DNA of 64,000 nt from CAYTPI01 sp964439625 (GCA_964439625.1 CAYTPI010000013.1:1-64000); one strand, 5' to 3'; shown: positions 1 through 8,597, numbered from the stretch's first letter. Notes: a model not told the origin generated them from the sequence alone. Numbers and translations are program-made.

Positions 1-1256
1 CTTACTTCCCGCTTTTCATTCCACAGAGCTTCATCAACAAAGAAGCAGAGCACGTTGAAGGGTTTGCGCCTGAACTAGCCATCGTCACCCATGGCGGTGG
101 TGAGAAGCTGGCAGAACCGTTGGTGGTGCGCCCCACATCCGAAACTGTGATCGGTCACTCCTTTGCTCAATGGATTCAATCCTATAGAGATTTACCACTG
201 CTGATCAATCAATGGGCCAATGTCGTGCGTTGGGAAATGCGCACCCGATTATTTCTACGCACCAGCGAATTTCTCTGGCAGGAGGGCCATACGGCCCATG
301 CTACCGCAGAGGAAGCACAAGCTGAGACTATCCAGATGTTGAATGTCTACACAGATTTCGCTGTCAACGAAGCAGCTATTCCCGTAATCCGCGGTAAGAA
401 GAGTAAAGCTGAGCAGTTTGCTGGTGCCGATGCCTCTTATACGATTGAAGCGATGATGCGTAATCGTTGGGCCCTGCAAGCGGGCACATCCCATAATCTT
501 GGTCAAAACTTCTCGAAAGCGTTCGATATCAAGTACCTCGATGCTGATAACGAACTTCAGTATTGTTGGACGACATCATGGGGTGTTAGTACTCGGATGA
601 TTGGTGCCATTATTATGACACATGGCGATGATCAGGGCTTGCGGATGCCGCCGCGATTGGCCCCTATTCAAGTTGTGTGCGTGCCGATCTTCAAGAATGA
701 TGAACAGAAATCTGCTGTGATGGATGCAATACAAAAAATCGCCGCCGTACTTACCGACGCTGGTGTCCGTGTTCATCTCGATGATCGTGATGACCTCAAC
801 CCAGGTTTCAAGTTCAATGACTGGGAAATGCGTGGCGTTCCGGTACGCTTGGAATTGGGCCCAAAAGACCTTAAGAAGGAGTCGGTTGTTCTTGCCCGCC
901 GAGACGTGCCCGGTCGTGATGGTAAGCAGTTCGTTGACCAGAGCGCGTTAGTGCCGACTGTGCTGCAACTTTTGACAGACATTCAGGCTGGGTTGTTGCA
1001 GCAAGCAACAGAGTTTCGCGATGAACACATGCGCGAAGCCGAATCCTATGATGATCTCAAGCAGATCGTTAAAGAGGGTGACTGGGCGCTGTTGCCTCAT
1101 GATGGTTCAGCCGAAATGGAAAGTCTTATCAAGGAAGAGACCAAAGCGACGTCACGCTGCTTCCCGTTGGAAGGCGGAGACGTTGCAGAGGGCACTCTCA
1201 GCCCCGTCTCAGGTGAGCCAGCCATTGGTAAGGCGTGGTTCGCAAGGGCCTACTAA
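1..1256 (+). CDS. proS: Prolyl-tRNA synthetase, 5' end cut off by the window edge
   Basis: Class II aminoacyl-tRNA synthetase that charges tRNA-Pro with proline in the cytoplasm. The open frame runs in from base 3 and reads YFPLFIPQSF before VRPTSETVIG, so the TTG at 120 is not the true start and the N-terminus lies outside the window. Visible parts are motif 2 (RWEMRTRLFLRTSEFLWQEGH), the motif 3 region with GDDQGLRMPPRLAPIQVV, an anticodon-binding domain, and a C-terminus ending KAWFARAY. This pattern is that of the archaeal/eukaryote-like ProRS (type 3), not the longer bacterial form with an INS editing domain. Seven bases separate it from the next gene, so the two may be cotranscribed. 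The family call is secure. Confidence 0.95.
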   Translation, partial: YFPLFIPQSFINKEAEHVEGFAPELAIVTHGGGEKLAEPLVVRPTSETVIGHSFAQWIQSYRDLPLLINQWANVVRWEMRTRLFLRTSEFLWQEGHTAHATAEEAQAETIQMLNVYTDFAVNEAAIPVIRGKKSKAEQFAGADASYTIEAMMRNRWALQAGTSHNLGQNFSKAFDIKYLDADNELQYCWTTSWGVSTRMIGAIIMTHGDDQGLRMPPRLAPIQVVCVPIFKNDEQKSAVMDAIQKIAAVLTDAGVRVHLDDRDDLNPGFKFNDWEMRGVPVRLELGPKDLKKESVVLARRDVPGRDGKQFVDQSALVPTVLQLLTDIQAGLLQQATEFRDEHMREAESYDDLKQIVKEGDWALLPHDGSAEMESLIKEETKATSRCFPLEGGDVAEGTLSPVSGEPAIGKAWFARAY

Positions 1257-1263
1257 CCGGCTA

Positions 1264-1656
1264 ATGAATGACACCCCCTCACCACTATTGAAGAAACTGG
1301 GTTTGCAGCCAGGGTTTAACATTCATTTTTTAAATCCACCGCTTCATTACACGGCGTTGTTAGCTAATCTGTCGTCCGGCACGGTGACAGATGCTCCCGG
1401 CCCTTATGACCTCATCCATGCCTTTACGCGTTCGCAAATTGACTTGTTTGCGTCGCTCCCCCACCTAAAGCGTCAATTAAAGCCCGGTGGGGTGCTGTGG
1501 TTGTCTTGGCCTAAGTCAGGTGCGACTATTAATACCAATCTCACAGAAGGTATGGTTCGGGGTGCGGGGCTCGATACCGGGTTGACCCCCTCTGATGTGA
1601 TTGAAGTTGACCATGACTGGTTAGGATTGAAATTCGAGAATCCGCTGGAGGGCTGA
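1264..1656 (+). CDS. DUF3052 family protein
   Basis: A 130-residue protein of the DUF3052 family, whose biochemical role is not known to me. It shows the family's spacing: LLKKLGLQPG at the N-terminus, a central YDLIHAFTRSQIDL, then LKPGGVLWLSWPKSG and a terminal HDWLGLKFENPLEG. The PGGxLWxSWPK segment resembles the late strand of Rossmann-fold methyltransferases, but no SAM-binding glycine loop is visible, so catalysis is not claimed. The ATG was chosen because it follows the proS stop by seven bases and gives the family's usual length; a longer frame opening upstream overlaps proS and is unlikely. It probably shares a transcript with proS and the TPR gene that follows. Confidence 0.8.
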   Translation: MNDTPSPLLKKLGLQPGFNIHFLNPPLHYTALLANLSSGTVTDAPGPYDLIHAFTRSQIDLFASLPHLKRQLKPGGVLWLSWPKSGATINTNLTEGMVRGAGLDTGLTPSDVIEVDHDWLGLKFENPLEG

Positions 1657-1666
1657 AAATAGGCTG

Positions 1667-2716
1667 ATGTCAACGCTGTACGATTGGCTTCAACTTGAAT
1701 ACGAGCGACTGCTTCGGCAAGGGCAACCAGGTTTTGTTGAGCAGTTTGAGGGCTTTCGCAAAGATTTTTTTGCTGCCGAATACCATAAGGCACTCACTGA
1801 GTTCAGCGTGCTTCGGCAGACAGCCTCATTATTGAAGCAACCCAAGTGGATTGCAATCATCGACTATTTTGAAGCAGCGGCTGAGTTATACTGGCGTGGT
1901 AACTTAGCCGCTGCTCTTGATCACATCACATCTGCCTTACTTGTGTTCAACAAAACATCAGATATTCCAACGCAGTACGCTCTTGAACTTGTCATGGATA
2001 TTTGGTTGGCAACCGATGGGCCCGGTTATGCGCCGCAGGTCTTGCAATCATTAAAAGACCCAGCGCTGCATACCGTTGGGCTGGATGCACGGGCACGCTT
2101 CGCGCTTATCCGAGCGCGGGCGCTCGCGACACTAGGGCAGGGTGAGGCTGCTGCTGACCTTGTCAATGCCCAGCTTAATATGCTTGACTGGCCTGAGCCA
2201 TATCTTATCAGTTTACGGGGCGAAAGCTTGCTCTGGCAGGCTCGCTATGGCGAAGCAGCAGTGCAGCTAGAGTTAGCGACTGCTGGCTTTGCAGAACTTG
2301 GGATGCTCGCGGAGCATGGTAACGTGCAATTGACGCTTGCTGAAGCTCAAGCTGGGCAACACCAGTATGATAAAGCGCTGGAAACGCTCGAAACCACAAT
2401 AGCATCAGCTACGAAGACAGTTAACCAATCTAATGTGGGCCATGCGCTTGGCCAGATGGGCATGGTGCTGCGTCAGATGGGGAATTCACGGCAGGCTGTG
2501 GCGAGTTGTCAAGAAGCGTTGACCCATCTTGATGGGCTTGGTTGGCTCCGGAGCGAAGCCCTCTATGCAATGGAAATATTATTCGCACAAGTAGGGGGTG
2601 AAACAGTGATAGACCACACAGCTCGGCTACAGGCTGAGAAGAAAGTCTTTCGTTTGCTTTCCACCGATCTCGCTGAGGAGCTTGAACGCTTCACTGGCGA
2701 ACACAATACAAATTGA
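1667..2716 (+). CDS. TPR-repeat protein of unknown role
   Basis: A 349-residue soluble protein with no signal peptide or membrane segment. It is almost wholly helical and built from degenerate tetratricopeptide-like helix pairs, for example YWRGNLAAALDHITSALLVF, LATLGQGEAAADLVNAQL and GQHQYDKALETLETTIASA. TPR arrays are protein-protein interaction scaffolds; the partner cannot be read from the sequence. It follows the DUF3052 gene by ten bases with a GGAGGG stretch at the end of that gene, so the two are likely translated from one mRNA. It converges on an FHA-domain gene, another interaction module, but convergent placement alone does not show a shared pathway. Confidence 0.65.
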   Translation: MSTLYDWLQLEYERLLRQGQPGFVEQFEGFRKDFFAAEYHKALTEFSVLRQTASLLKQPKWIAIIDYFEAAAELYWRGNLAAALDHITSALLVFNKTSDIPTQYALELVMDIWLATDGPGYAPQVLQSLKDPALHTVGLDARARFALIRARALATLGQGEAAADLVNAQLNMLDWPEPYLISLRGESLLWQARYGEAAVQLELATAGFAELGMLAEHGNVQLTLAEAQAGQHQYDKALETLETTIASATKTVNQSNVGHALGQMGMVLRQMGNSRQAVASCQEALTHLDGLGWLRSEALYAMEILFAQVGGETVIDHTARLQAEKKVFRLLSTDLAEELERFTGEHNTN

Positions 2717-2736
2717 TAACGTCGCTCTGCTTTGTG

Positions 2737-3285
2737 CTAGATATCTGGCTCGGCAATCACTTTGATCATAACCATCATCTTCGCTAGGTTAACGATGTCG
2801 TCATCTTGGATGGCTGATGCCACCCCCCGGCCTGATATTGACCCGTTGATTGTGGTGCCGTTGGTGCTACCTTGGTCAATGACATAGAGTTTTGTTGCCG
2901 TCGGGCGCAACATAGCGTGCTCGCGTGAAACGCCCATATTTGATGCCCCAAATGGGTCGAGGTCGAGAATAATACGCCCAGGACGGCTGTCGCCTCGACC
3001 AAGAACAATGTCACCATATAGGTCAACGCCAAGCAGCATGCGCTCATTTTCGTGGGTATATAATTCGAGCTTGAGGCGCCAAGGAGCCCCTAGTAGAAAT
3101 GTGTCGTCTTTGCTGGGTGCGTATGGTAATGGGTGGAACACCAAATCCTCATCAGTCGTTTGGAATCCAAACTTGTTATGCTGCGACATGAAGCGCTCAA
3201 AAATTTGCTGTAGCGGGTTGAACGACGCTGTCGGAATAACGTGCGTCTTGTTTGTGTCCGTTTGCTCGCTGTTGTCTTGTCCCAT
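2737..3285 (-). CDS. FHA-domain protein
   Basis: A 182-residue cytoplasmic protein with a C-terminal forkhead-associated domain at about residues 85-178. The FHA signature residues are present: LGRGDSRPGRIILDL, then SREHAML and GSTNGTTING. These form the phosphothreonine-binding loops of the fold, so it probably docks onto phosphorylated Ser/Thr kinase targets. The first 80 residues have no recognised domain and contain a possible helix at NPLQQIFERFM. No kinase gene lies in the window, so the phospho-partner must be encoded elsewhere. It is transcribed towards the TPR gene and divergently from the methyltransferase gene, with 137 bases between their starts. Confidence 0.85.
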   Translation of the reverse strand: MGQDNSEQTDTNKTHVIPTASFNPLQQIFERFMSQHNKFGFQTTDEDLVFHPLPYAPSKDDTFLLGAPWRLKLELYTHENERMLLGVDLYGDIVLGRGDSRPGRIILDLDPFGASNMGVSREHAMLRPTATKLYVIDQGSTNGTTINGSISGRGVASAIQDDDIVNLAKMMVMIKVIAEPDI

Positions 3286-3422
3286 AGTTGTTCTAAAATC
3301 CTATCTAGTCAAACATAGTTTCTCGCTACGAAGTCGACTTTTGCTTAATACGACGATTTATACTTGACATACTCCTATTAATCCCAGTATACCCGTGAGA
3401 GAAAGATAAAAAAAGATGGCTT

Positions 3423-4010
3423 ATGGGTACTGAACAGCGAATAGAGCGGATAGAGCGAGTCGTCAAGCAGCGTCAAACTGGCATGATCGTGCTTGAAAAC
3501 ATCTCTGACCCACATAATGCACAGGCGGTTTTTCGCACTTGTGACGCCTTTGGCTTCCAGCATGTGGCGCTAATCTATGAAAGCCAAGCGCCAATGGATC
3601 CGGAGGCTATTGGCTATCGTTCGTCCGCTTCGGCAAACAAGTGGCTCGATTATGAAACGTACCACACCACCGCTGATTGTGTAACATCATTGAAAGACCG
3701 TGCGTATACATTAGTTGCTACAGCACTTACACGAGATGCTATTCCTTTGTACGACTTACCCCTGACAGACCCAAAAACCGCATTTCTCTTCGGTAACGAA
3801 CGTGTCGGGTTATCAACAGGAGCGATAGAAGCTGCAGATTACGTTGTACAGATTCCGATGCGCGGCTTTGTGCAGAGCTTGAACTTGTCAGTATCTGCTG
3901 CCTTGGTAATGGGCGAGACCACCCGACGCAGGAGACAAGCAGGTATGAAACGTTACCTCTACTCGGAAAAATGGCAAGAGGCATATCTTCAGGATTTTCT
4001 TTACCGTTAA
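3423..4010 (+). CDS. trmH: SpoU/TrmH-family RNA 2'-O-methyltransferase
   Basis: A 195-residue SPOUT methyltransferase that transfers a methyl group from SAM to a ribose 2'-OH. All three SpoU motifs are visible: motif 1 VLENISDPHNAQAVFRTCDA, motif 2 FLFGNERVGLS, and motif 3 IPMRGFVQSLNLSVSAAL, which forms the trefoil-knot SAM site. Motif 1 with NAQAVFRTCDAFGF, and the lack of an N-terminal L30-like substrate domain, fit TrmH (tRNA Gm18) rather than RlmB or TsnR. The exact target base remains an inference. An ATG eight bases upstream is out of frame and stops after five codons, so the start is at 3423. Confidence 0.85.
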   Translation: MGTEQRIERIERVVKQRQTGMIVLENISDPHNAQAVFRTCDAFGFQHVALIYESQAPMDPEAIGYRSSASANKWLDYETYHTTADCVTSLKDRAYTLVATALTRDAIPLYDLPLTDPKTAFLFGNERVGLSTGAIEAADYVVQIPMRGFVQSLNLSVSAALVMGETTRRRRQAGMKRYLYSEKWQEAYLQDFLYR

Positions 4011-4093
4011 TTGATGACAGACCGGCCTCAGCGCAGACGGAAAACTGCACCCCCACCGCTTGGCGGTACATCCGCTATGTTGCTGCGATCTGT

Positions 4094-4122
4094 TGCGTGC
4101 CTCATAGGGCCTCGTTATACTA
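4094..4122 (+). promoter_or_regulatory. Sigma-70-type promoter of rpsO
   Basis: TTGCGT and TATACT are separated by 17 bases. The -10 matches the consensus at five of six positions; the -35 is weaker. It sits about 75 bases upstream of the rpsO start and leaves room for a structured leader. Confidence 0.5.
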
Positions 4123-4145
4123 TTTCTGTTAGATACTCACTGACC

Positions 4146-4166
4146 AGCGGGCCGCCTCTGCCCGCT
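4146..4166 (+). promoter_or_regulatory. Stem-loop in the rpsO leader, possible S15 autoregulatory element
   Basis: AGCGGGC and GCCCGCT form a perfect 7-bp GC-rich stem with a 7-base loop, between the promoter and the GGAGGT Shine-Dalgarno at 4183-4188. In several bacteria S15 represses its own mRNA through a structured leader. That this stem does so here is inferred from position only. Confidence 0.4.
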
Positions 4167-4195
4167 CGGTGTCTGTATAGACGGAGGTAGACATA

Positions 4196-4465
4196 ATGTC
4201 TCTCGCAAAAGAGCGCAAAACTGAGATTATTGAGCAATATGCTACGCACGAAGGTGACACTGGTTCAGCACAGGTGCAAATTGCCCTGTTAACAGACCGG
4301 ATCAATGGCCTCATCGAGCATATGAAGATGCACTACAATGATCAGCATTCCCGTACAGGGTTGCTGAAATTGGTAGGTCGCCGTCGTCGTTTGCTCAAGT
4401 ACCTCAGAGAAACTGAGCCCGAAGAGTATACGCAGCTCATCAAGCGTCTGGGACTACGCCGGTAG
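4196..4465 (+). CDS. rpsO: 30S ribosomal protein S15
   Basis: An 89-residue primary 16S rRNA-binding protein that nucleates the platform of the small subunit. The length is the family norm and the signature is intact: HEGDTGSAQVQIALLTDRI, HFxxH-like KMHYNDQHSRTGLLKLVGRRRRLLKYL, and a C-terminus ending IKRLGLRR. A strong GGAGGT ribosome site sits eight bases before the ATG. It lies directly ahead of pnp, the classical rpsO-pnp pairing, with a terminator-like hairpin between the two, so pnp may be expressed by read-through. Confidence 0.97.
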   Translation: MSLAKERKTEIIEQYATHEGDTGSAQVQIALLTDRINGLIEHMKMHYNDQHSRTGLLKLVGRRRRLLKYLRETEPEEYTQLIKRLGLRR

Positions 4466-4475
4466 TTTCAGTCAG

Positions 4476-4496
4476 GCGAGCAGTAACCCTGCTCGC
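4476..4496 (+). terminator. Hairpin between rpsO and pnp
   Basis: GCGAGCAG and CTGCTCGC form a perfect 8-bp stem with a 5-base loop, followed by the pyrimidine-rich TTTCTCTCT. It starts ten bases after the rpsO stop and may terminate transcription in part, letting some reach pnp. Confidence 0.65.
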
Positions 4497-4548
4497 TTTC
4501 TCTCTGTTGGGGACATTTCAGAGTATCCAAAACGACAGGGGTGCAGGA

Positions 4549-4607
4549 ATTGGAAAGTGTTGCTGATAACCGCCCACAATTAGGCTTTATTAGCGGTAGT
4601 TTCCAAT
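4549..4607 (+). promoter_or_regulatory. Long nested stem in the pnp leader
   Basis: ATTGGAAA at the left end pairs perfectly with TTTCCAAT at the right end, and inside it ACCGC pairs with GCGGT. The result is a long interrupted stem about 60 bases before the pnp start. In E. coli a leader stem cut by RNase III underlies PNPase autocontrol; the same role here is inferred from position and shape. Confidence 0.45.
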
Positions 4608-4670
4608 GCCTGACCCTCCAGGATGCTCACACGCAAATTGCATAGAGTCCAATGGAGGTAACTTAATCAC

Positions 4671-6875
4671 ATGGACAAAAAAATATATACCTGTACAATG
4701 GGTGGTCGTGAGATCATCGTTGAAACAGGGCACCTCGCTGAACAGGCGGGCGGTGCAATCACTATTCGAGAAGGCGATACGCACGTCTTCGTAACCGCAA
4801 CGATGTCATCAACGCCTCGCGATGTTGACTTTCTTCCCCTCAGTGTTGACTTTGAAGAGCGCCTCTACGCCGTCGGCCGCATTCCCGGCAGTTTCTTTCG
4901 CCGTGAAGGTCGACCGCCAGTCTCTGCTATTTTGATCGCACGCCTGACAGATCGCCCGCTGCGCCCTTTGTTCCCAAAAACCCTGCGCAACGAAGTCCAG
5001 ATTATCGAAATGCCGCTATCAGTAGATGACATTCATCAGCCAGATATTTTGGCAGTGTGTGGTGCCAGCGCTGCATTGCATATTAGCAACATTCCTTGGG
5101 AAGGGCCGATTGGTGCTGTTCGGGTTGGTTTGATCGACGGTGAGTTTGTGCTCAACCCAACCTATCTGCAAATGGCAGATACCAAGCTTGACCTACGCAT
5201 GGCAGCTACTGCTGATGCGATTTTGATGGTTGAGTGCGCCGCCAATGAAGTAGATGAAGCAACGATGATTGACGCTCTGCGCTTCGGGCATGAAGGCATG
5301 CAACCGTTCATCGCGCTGCAAGAGCAGATGCGCGCAGAGGTTGGTAAGGAAAAACTCGTCGTTGAAATGCCAGAAGCAGATGATGACTTGAGTAACCAGG
5401 TCTCTACGCGAGTCATGGAGCCAATCGCGGAGATTGTGCGTACAAAGTACGATCGCGATGAGCGCAATGCTGCGCTAGATGATCTGCGGGAAGCTGTCAT
5501 CGCTGAATACGAGCCCAGTGAAGAGGATGAAGCTGATGAAGTCGTGGACTATAAGCAAATTCGCAAGGCTTTCGCTGATGTCATCAAATCGCAGGTACGC
5601 GAACAAATCTTAAATGATAACCTTCGTCCTGACGGGCGCGGCTTGACGGATATCCGAGAGCTTTCGGCAAGCGTTGGGTTTACGCCGCGTGCCCATGGCT
5701 CCGGTGTGTTCAAGCGTGGTCAAACACAGGTGTTAAGTATTTTGACGCTTGGTACCCCGCGTGACGCTCAAGAACTCGATGGTATTGACCCAATCGACAC
5801 GACCAAGCGTTATTTACATCACTATAACTTTCCACCTTACTCAACAGGTGAAACATGGTTCATGCGTGGCCCCAAACGCCGTGAAATTGGCCACGGTATG
5901 CTAGCGGAAAATGCGCTGCGTCCGGTCCTGCCCGATAGCATTGATTTCCCCTATACACTTCGCGTTGTCAGCGAAGTGATGTCATCAAATGGCTCCACAT
6001 CGATGGCGTCTGTTTGTGGCAGCACCTTAGCGATGCTCGATGGCGGTGTGCCGTTGAAGGCATCCGTTGCTGGCATTGCGATGGGCCTTATTACGGATGG
6101 CGAGCGACATGCTGTCTTGACGGATATTCAGGGTCTAGAAGATCACCTCGGTGACATGGACTTTAAGGTCGCTGGTACCCGTGCAGGTATTACGGCTTTG
6201 CAGATGGATATCAAAATTAAGGGTCTATCTGATCAGGTTATGGCGCAAGCGCTTCAGCAAGCCTTAGATGCTCGCCTCCAAATTCTCGAGGTAATGGAAA
6301 GTGCTATCTCCGAGCCAGGTGAGTTGAGTAACTATGCCCCACGCATCGAAAAAATCAAGATTGACCCAGAAAAGATCGGCGCAATCATCGGTAAGGGTGG
6401 CGAGACTATTCGTGGCATCCAAGAGAAGACGGGTGCTAGGATCGACATCGAAGAGGATGGTACGGTTTACATTGCAACCGCAGATGGCGCGGGTATGCGC
6501 GAGGCAATTGACACCATCGAGGGATTGACCTTGGGCGCTGAACTCGGTGCAATCTATACGGGTAAGGTAACACGTGTTGAAAACTACGGTGCGTTTGTTG
6601 AAATCCTCCCAGGCACAGATGGCTTAGTCCATATCAGCCAGCTTGATACGTATCGTGTCAAAAGCGTGGAAGATATCGTAAACGTTGGTGATGAAATCAT
6701 GGTGATGGTCACCGATGAGAGCAACGGTAAAATTCGCTTGAGCCGTCAGGCGGTACTCGAAGGCTGGACGCTAGAAGAGGCCCAAGCTAACGACGGTGGA
6801 CGCAAGTCTGGCGGTGGCGGCCGTCGTGGCGGCAACCGAGGTGGCGGTGGTGGTCGTGGCGGAAATCGCAACTAA
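4671..6875 (+). CDS. pnp: Polynucleotide phosphorylase
   Basis: A 734-residue 3'-5' phosphorolytic exoribonuclease that releases nucleoside diphosphates from RNA and acts as a trimer in mRNA decay. Two RNase PH-like domains span about residues 10-225 and 310-545, with a helical linker between. A KH domain (IGKGGETIRGIQEKTGA) lies near 555-615 and an S1 domain (GKVTRVENYGAFVEILPG) near 620-690. The end is a glycine/arginine-rich RGG-like tail that may add RNA affinity. The ATG has a GGAGGT ribosome site 11 bases upstream. The C-terminal tail varies between lineages and is not a sign of damage. Confidence 0.97.
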   Translation: MDKKIYTCTMGGREIIVETGHLAEQAGGAITIREGDTHVFVTATMSSTPRDVDFLPLSVDFEERLYAVGRIPGSFFRREGRPPVSAILIARLTDRPLRPLFPKTLRNEVQIIEMPLSVDDIHQPDILAVCGASAALHISNIPWEGPIGAVRVGLIDGEFVLNPTYLQMADTKLDLRMAATADAILMVECAANEVDEATMIDALRFGHEGMQPFIALQEQMRAEVGKEKLVVEMPEADDDLSNQVSTRVMEPIAEIVRTKYDRDERNAALDDLREAVIAEYEPSEEDEADEVVDYKQIRKAFADVIKSQVREQILNDNLRPDGRGLTDIRELSASVGFTPRAHGSGVFKRGQTQVLSILTLGTPRDAQELDGIDPIDTTKRYLHHYNFPPYSTGETWFMRGPKRREIGHGMLAENALRPVLPDSIDFPYTLRVVSEVMSSNGSTSMASVCGSTLAMLDGGVPLKASVAGIAMGLITDGERHAVLTDIQGLEDHLGDMDFKVAGTRAGITALQMDIKIKGLSDQVMAQALQQALDARLQILEVMESAISEPGELSNYAPRIEKIKIDPEKIGAIIGKGGETIRGIQEKTGARIDIEEDGTVYIATADGAGMREAIDTIEGLTLGAELGAIYTGKVTRVENYGAFVEILPGTDGLVHISQLDTYRVKSVEDIVNVGDEIMVMVTDESNGKIRLSRQAVLEGWTLEEAQANDGGRKSGGGGRRGGNRGGGGGRGGNRN

Positions 6876-6905
6876 GGCTTCAAGCTGACATAAATCTATA
6901 ATAAT

Positions 6906-6943
6906 GGCAGGTACATTCCGCTGAATGTGTCTGTTTGCCTTTT
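6906..6943 (+). terminator. Probable terminator after pnp
   Basis: A 6-bp core stem ACATTC/GAATGT with a CGCT loop lies inside an outer GGCA/TGCC pairing, followed by TTTTATT. The stem is interrupted, so the call is moderate. Confidence 0.4.
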
Positions 6944-7020
6944 ATTAATCAGGATGGTTGTCAAGGGCTGCGTTCGTTAAAATACTCAGGAATTATTGGA
7001 ATGACGCTTCAGAGAAAAAT

Positions 7021-7344
7021 ATGTCAGTAGAAACATTCTTTAGTATTTTGTCTTGGGTAATTGTCGGCGGTATTGCTGGGTCAGTAGCTAGTATATTGCT
7101 GCGTGCAGAGAGAAACGGGTGCTTACTCAATGTTGTCATCGGAGTCATTGGGGCCTTCGTCGGCGGCGCTTTGATGAGCGTTCTGGCCCAAGGCGGTGTG
7201 ACACGGATAGCTTGGGTCAATGGTATTATCAATGCGACGGTTGGTGCCGTGGTCGTTTTGATTATCCTTGAGATCGTCTTGCCTGGTCGTCAGCTAGGTG
7301 TTCGAGATGGTAAGAAGCGCGGCAAACGTAAACGACGCCGGTGA
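7021..7344 (+). CDS. GlsB/YeaQ/YmgE-type small membrane protein
   Basis: A 107-residue inner-membrane protein with three hydrophobic segments at about residues 5-25, 35-55 and 63-83, and a very basic tail (GKKRGKRKRRR). The glycine-rich helices (VGGIAGSVASILL, GVIGAFVGGALM, NATVGAVVVLIILE) are typical of the transglycosylase-associated GlsB/YeaQ/YmgE family, which is linked to stress in other bacteria; a molecular function is not established. The ATG at 7021 was preferred over the frame opening at 6958 because it begins right before the first membrane helix as in the family. The terminator that follows is shared with the convergent lipoprotein gene. Confidence 0.7.
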   Translation: MSVETFFSILSWVIVGGIAGSVASILLRAERNGCLLNVVIGVIGAFVGGALMSVLAQGGVTRIAWVNGIINATVGAVVVLIILEIVLPGRQLGVRDGKKRGKRKRRR

Positions 7345-7358
7345 GCACTCTAAGCGCA

Positions 7359-7387
7359 ACAGACCCCAGCTATCAACCGGGGTCTGT
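7359..7387. terminator. Bidirectional terminator between convergent genes
   Basis: ACAGACCCC and GGGGTCTGT form a perfect 9-bp stem around an 11-base loop in the 57-base gap between two convergent genes. It can serve both strands. Confidence 0.7.
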
Positions 7388-7401
7388 GTGTCTCCTACAG
7401 C

Positions 7402-8328
7402 TTACTCTGAACGTGGCGTTGGCGTTGGGAAGTCCAGTGGGGGGGCTTCTGGCAGTTGACCCTGTGCACCCCCGTCTCCCAGAGATCCCTGTCCTTGTGT
7501 CGGGGCATTTCCGCCTTCAAAGCCTTCAGGGATTTCAGGGGCCTCTCCGATGATGTACATCCACGTGTCGTTAAATTGGCACTGTGTGCGTCCGCTCTCG
7601 CTAACTGCAACCATCGCAACACCACCTGTTGCCAACTCAGCGCCGCTAAATGTGCCGACCTGTGTCCCATTTGTGTAATATGTGATTATGCCACCTTCGG
7701 CAACGATAGTTAATTCATTGGTTGCGCCATTCTGAGCATCGAAGTTCAGGTCGGTACCGGCGATTGTGGGAATCTCGACAAACTCAAACTCACCATTGAT
7801 TTGACGAACGTAGGCAATACTACCGTTGCCTCCTCGTGTAATTAAGCTGACGTATTGACTAGGTTCTTCTTCGTCACCATCAGACCGTAAAATGAAGCCG
7901 CAGCCGGTCAGCCCGAAGTCCGTTATCATTGTAATATCCGATGAAATCACAAAATCAGTGAGAGGGAGTCCGCCGAAGTCGTTGGCAAAGGATGTCTGCT
8001 GAAACCCTTCAATACTGAGGTCAATAGGCTGGTGGATCCAGCCGGGCACGCCATCTTCCGGCGTAAAGCCAAATGCTGCTAGTTGATCAAAGACGGGCGC
8101 ATATGCCGTTGCTGTAACGCTCAACACCTGAATCGCTTGGGCTGTCTGTGCGATCACAGCATCCTGAGTTTGCTGTGCGACGGCTTCTGCTGTTGCATCA
8201 AACGCTGCTGTACCTGTGGCCTCAGCTTGGGCAGTCGCTGTTGCATCTGCTCCTCCCAACGTCCCGCAAGCGGCTAATGCCAATGTCACAATGGTGACTG
8301 TACCAATATTAAATGCTCGCTTAAGCAC
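7402..8328 (-). CDS. Lipoprotein with a beta-sandwich-like domain
   Basis: A 308-residue exported lipoprotein. The first 20 residues form a signal peptide ending in the lipobox LAAC, with Cys21 as the lipidation site. An Ala/Thr/Gln-rich segment (ATATAQAEATGTAAF) follows, then from about residue 85 a beta-rich domain with DFVISSDITMITDFGLTGCGFILR and NELTIVAEGGIITYYTNGTQVG. This resembles the concanavalin-like lectin/glucanase fold that many Chloroflexota lipoproteins carry, but no catalytic residues stand out. The tail is Gly/Gln/Pro-rich (APTQGQGSLGDGG, FPTPTPRSE). A sugar- or surface-binding role is a guess. It is divergent from the nuo block. Confidence 0.6.
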   Translation of the reverse strand: MLKRAFNIGTVTIVTLALAACGTLGGADATATAQAEATGTAAFDATAEAVAQQTQDAVIAQTAQAIQVLSVTATAYAPVFDQLAAFGFTPEDGVPGWIHQPIDLSIEGFQQTSFANDFGGLPLTDFVISSDITMITDFGLTGCGFILRSDGDEEEPSQYVSLITRGGNGSIAYVRQINGEFEFVEIPTIAGTDLNFDAQNGATNELTIVAEGGIITYYTNGTQVGTFSGAELATGGVAMVAVSESGRTQCQFNDTWMYIIGEAPEIPEGFEGGNAPTQGQGSLGDGGAQGQLPEAPPLDFPTPTPRSE

Positions 8329-8470
8329 TTGATTTTTCTCCTAGGTAACTATCTGTAAGAAATAAATGCTTCAGGGCCTTATGTCGCTGGTGTTTACCTT
8401 TGATTAGACCCTCCATGTCGAGGTTGCCAAGCAATCTGATCAGGTTGCCTAGCCGCACATCTCAATTCAC

Positions 8471-8498
8471 TTGAACAATGCCACTTCTATGCTATACT
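8471..8498 (+). promoter_or_regulatory. Promoter of nuoA
   Basis: TTGAAC and TATACT are 16 bases apart. It lies 100 bases upstream of the nuoA ATG and is the best sigma-70-like pair in the intergenic region. Confidence 0.6.
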
Positions 8499-8513
8499 AG
8501 GCGAAGAATTTCA

Positions 8514-8534
8514 CAAACGGTGGTTAACCGTTTG
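8514..8534 (+). promoter_or_regulatory. Leader hairpin just after the nuoA promoter
   Basis: CAAACGGT and ACCGTTTG form a perfect 8-bp stem with a GGTTA loop, followed by TTTTCC. It begins about 15 bases after the -10 box. It could be an early attenuator, an mRNA-stabilising 5' stem or an operator; the sequence does not decide. Confidence 0.45.
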
Positions 8535-8597
8535 TTTTCCATAACACAGTCGCTGCAGTTCCGCAGTGTACTTACTCAGCTAAAAGGCTTAACTCCT

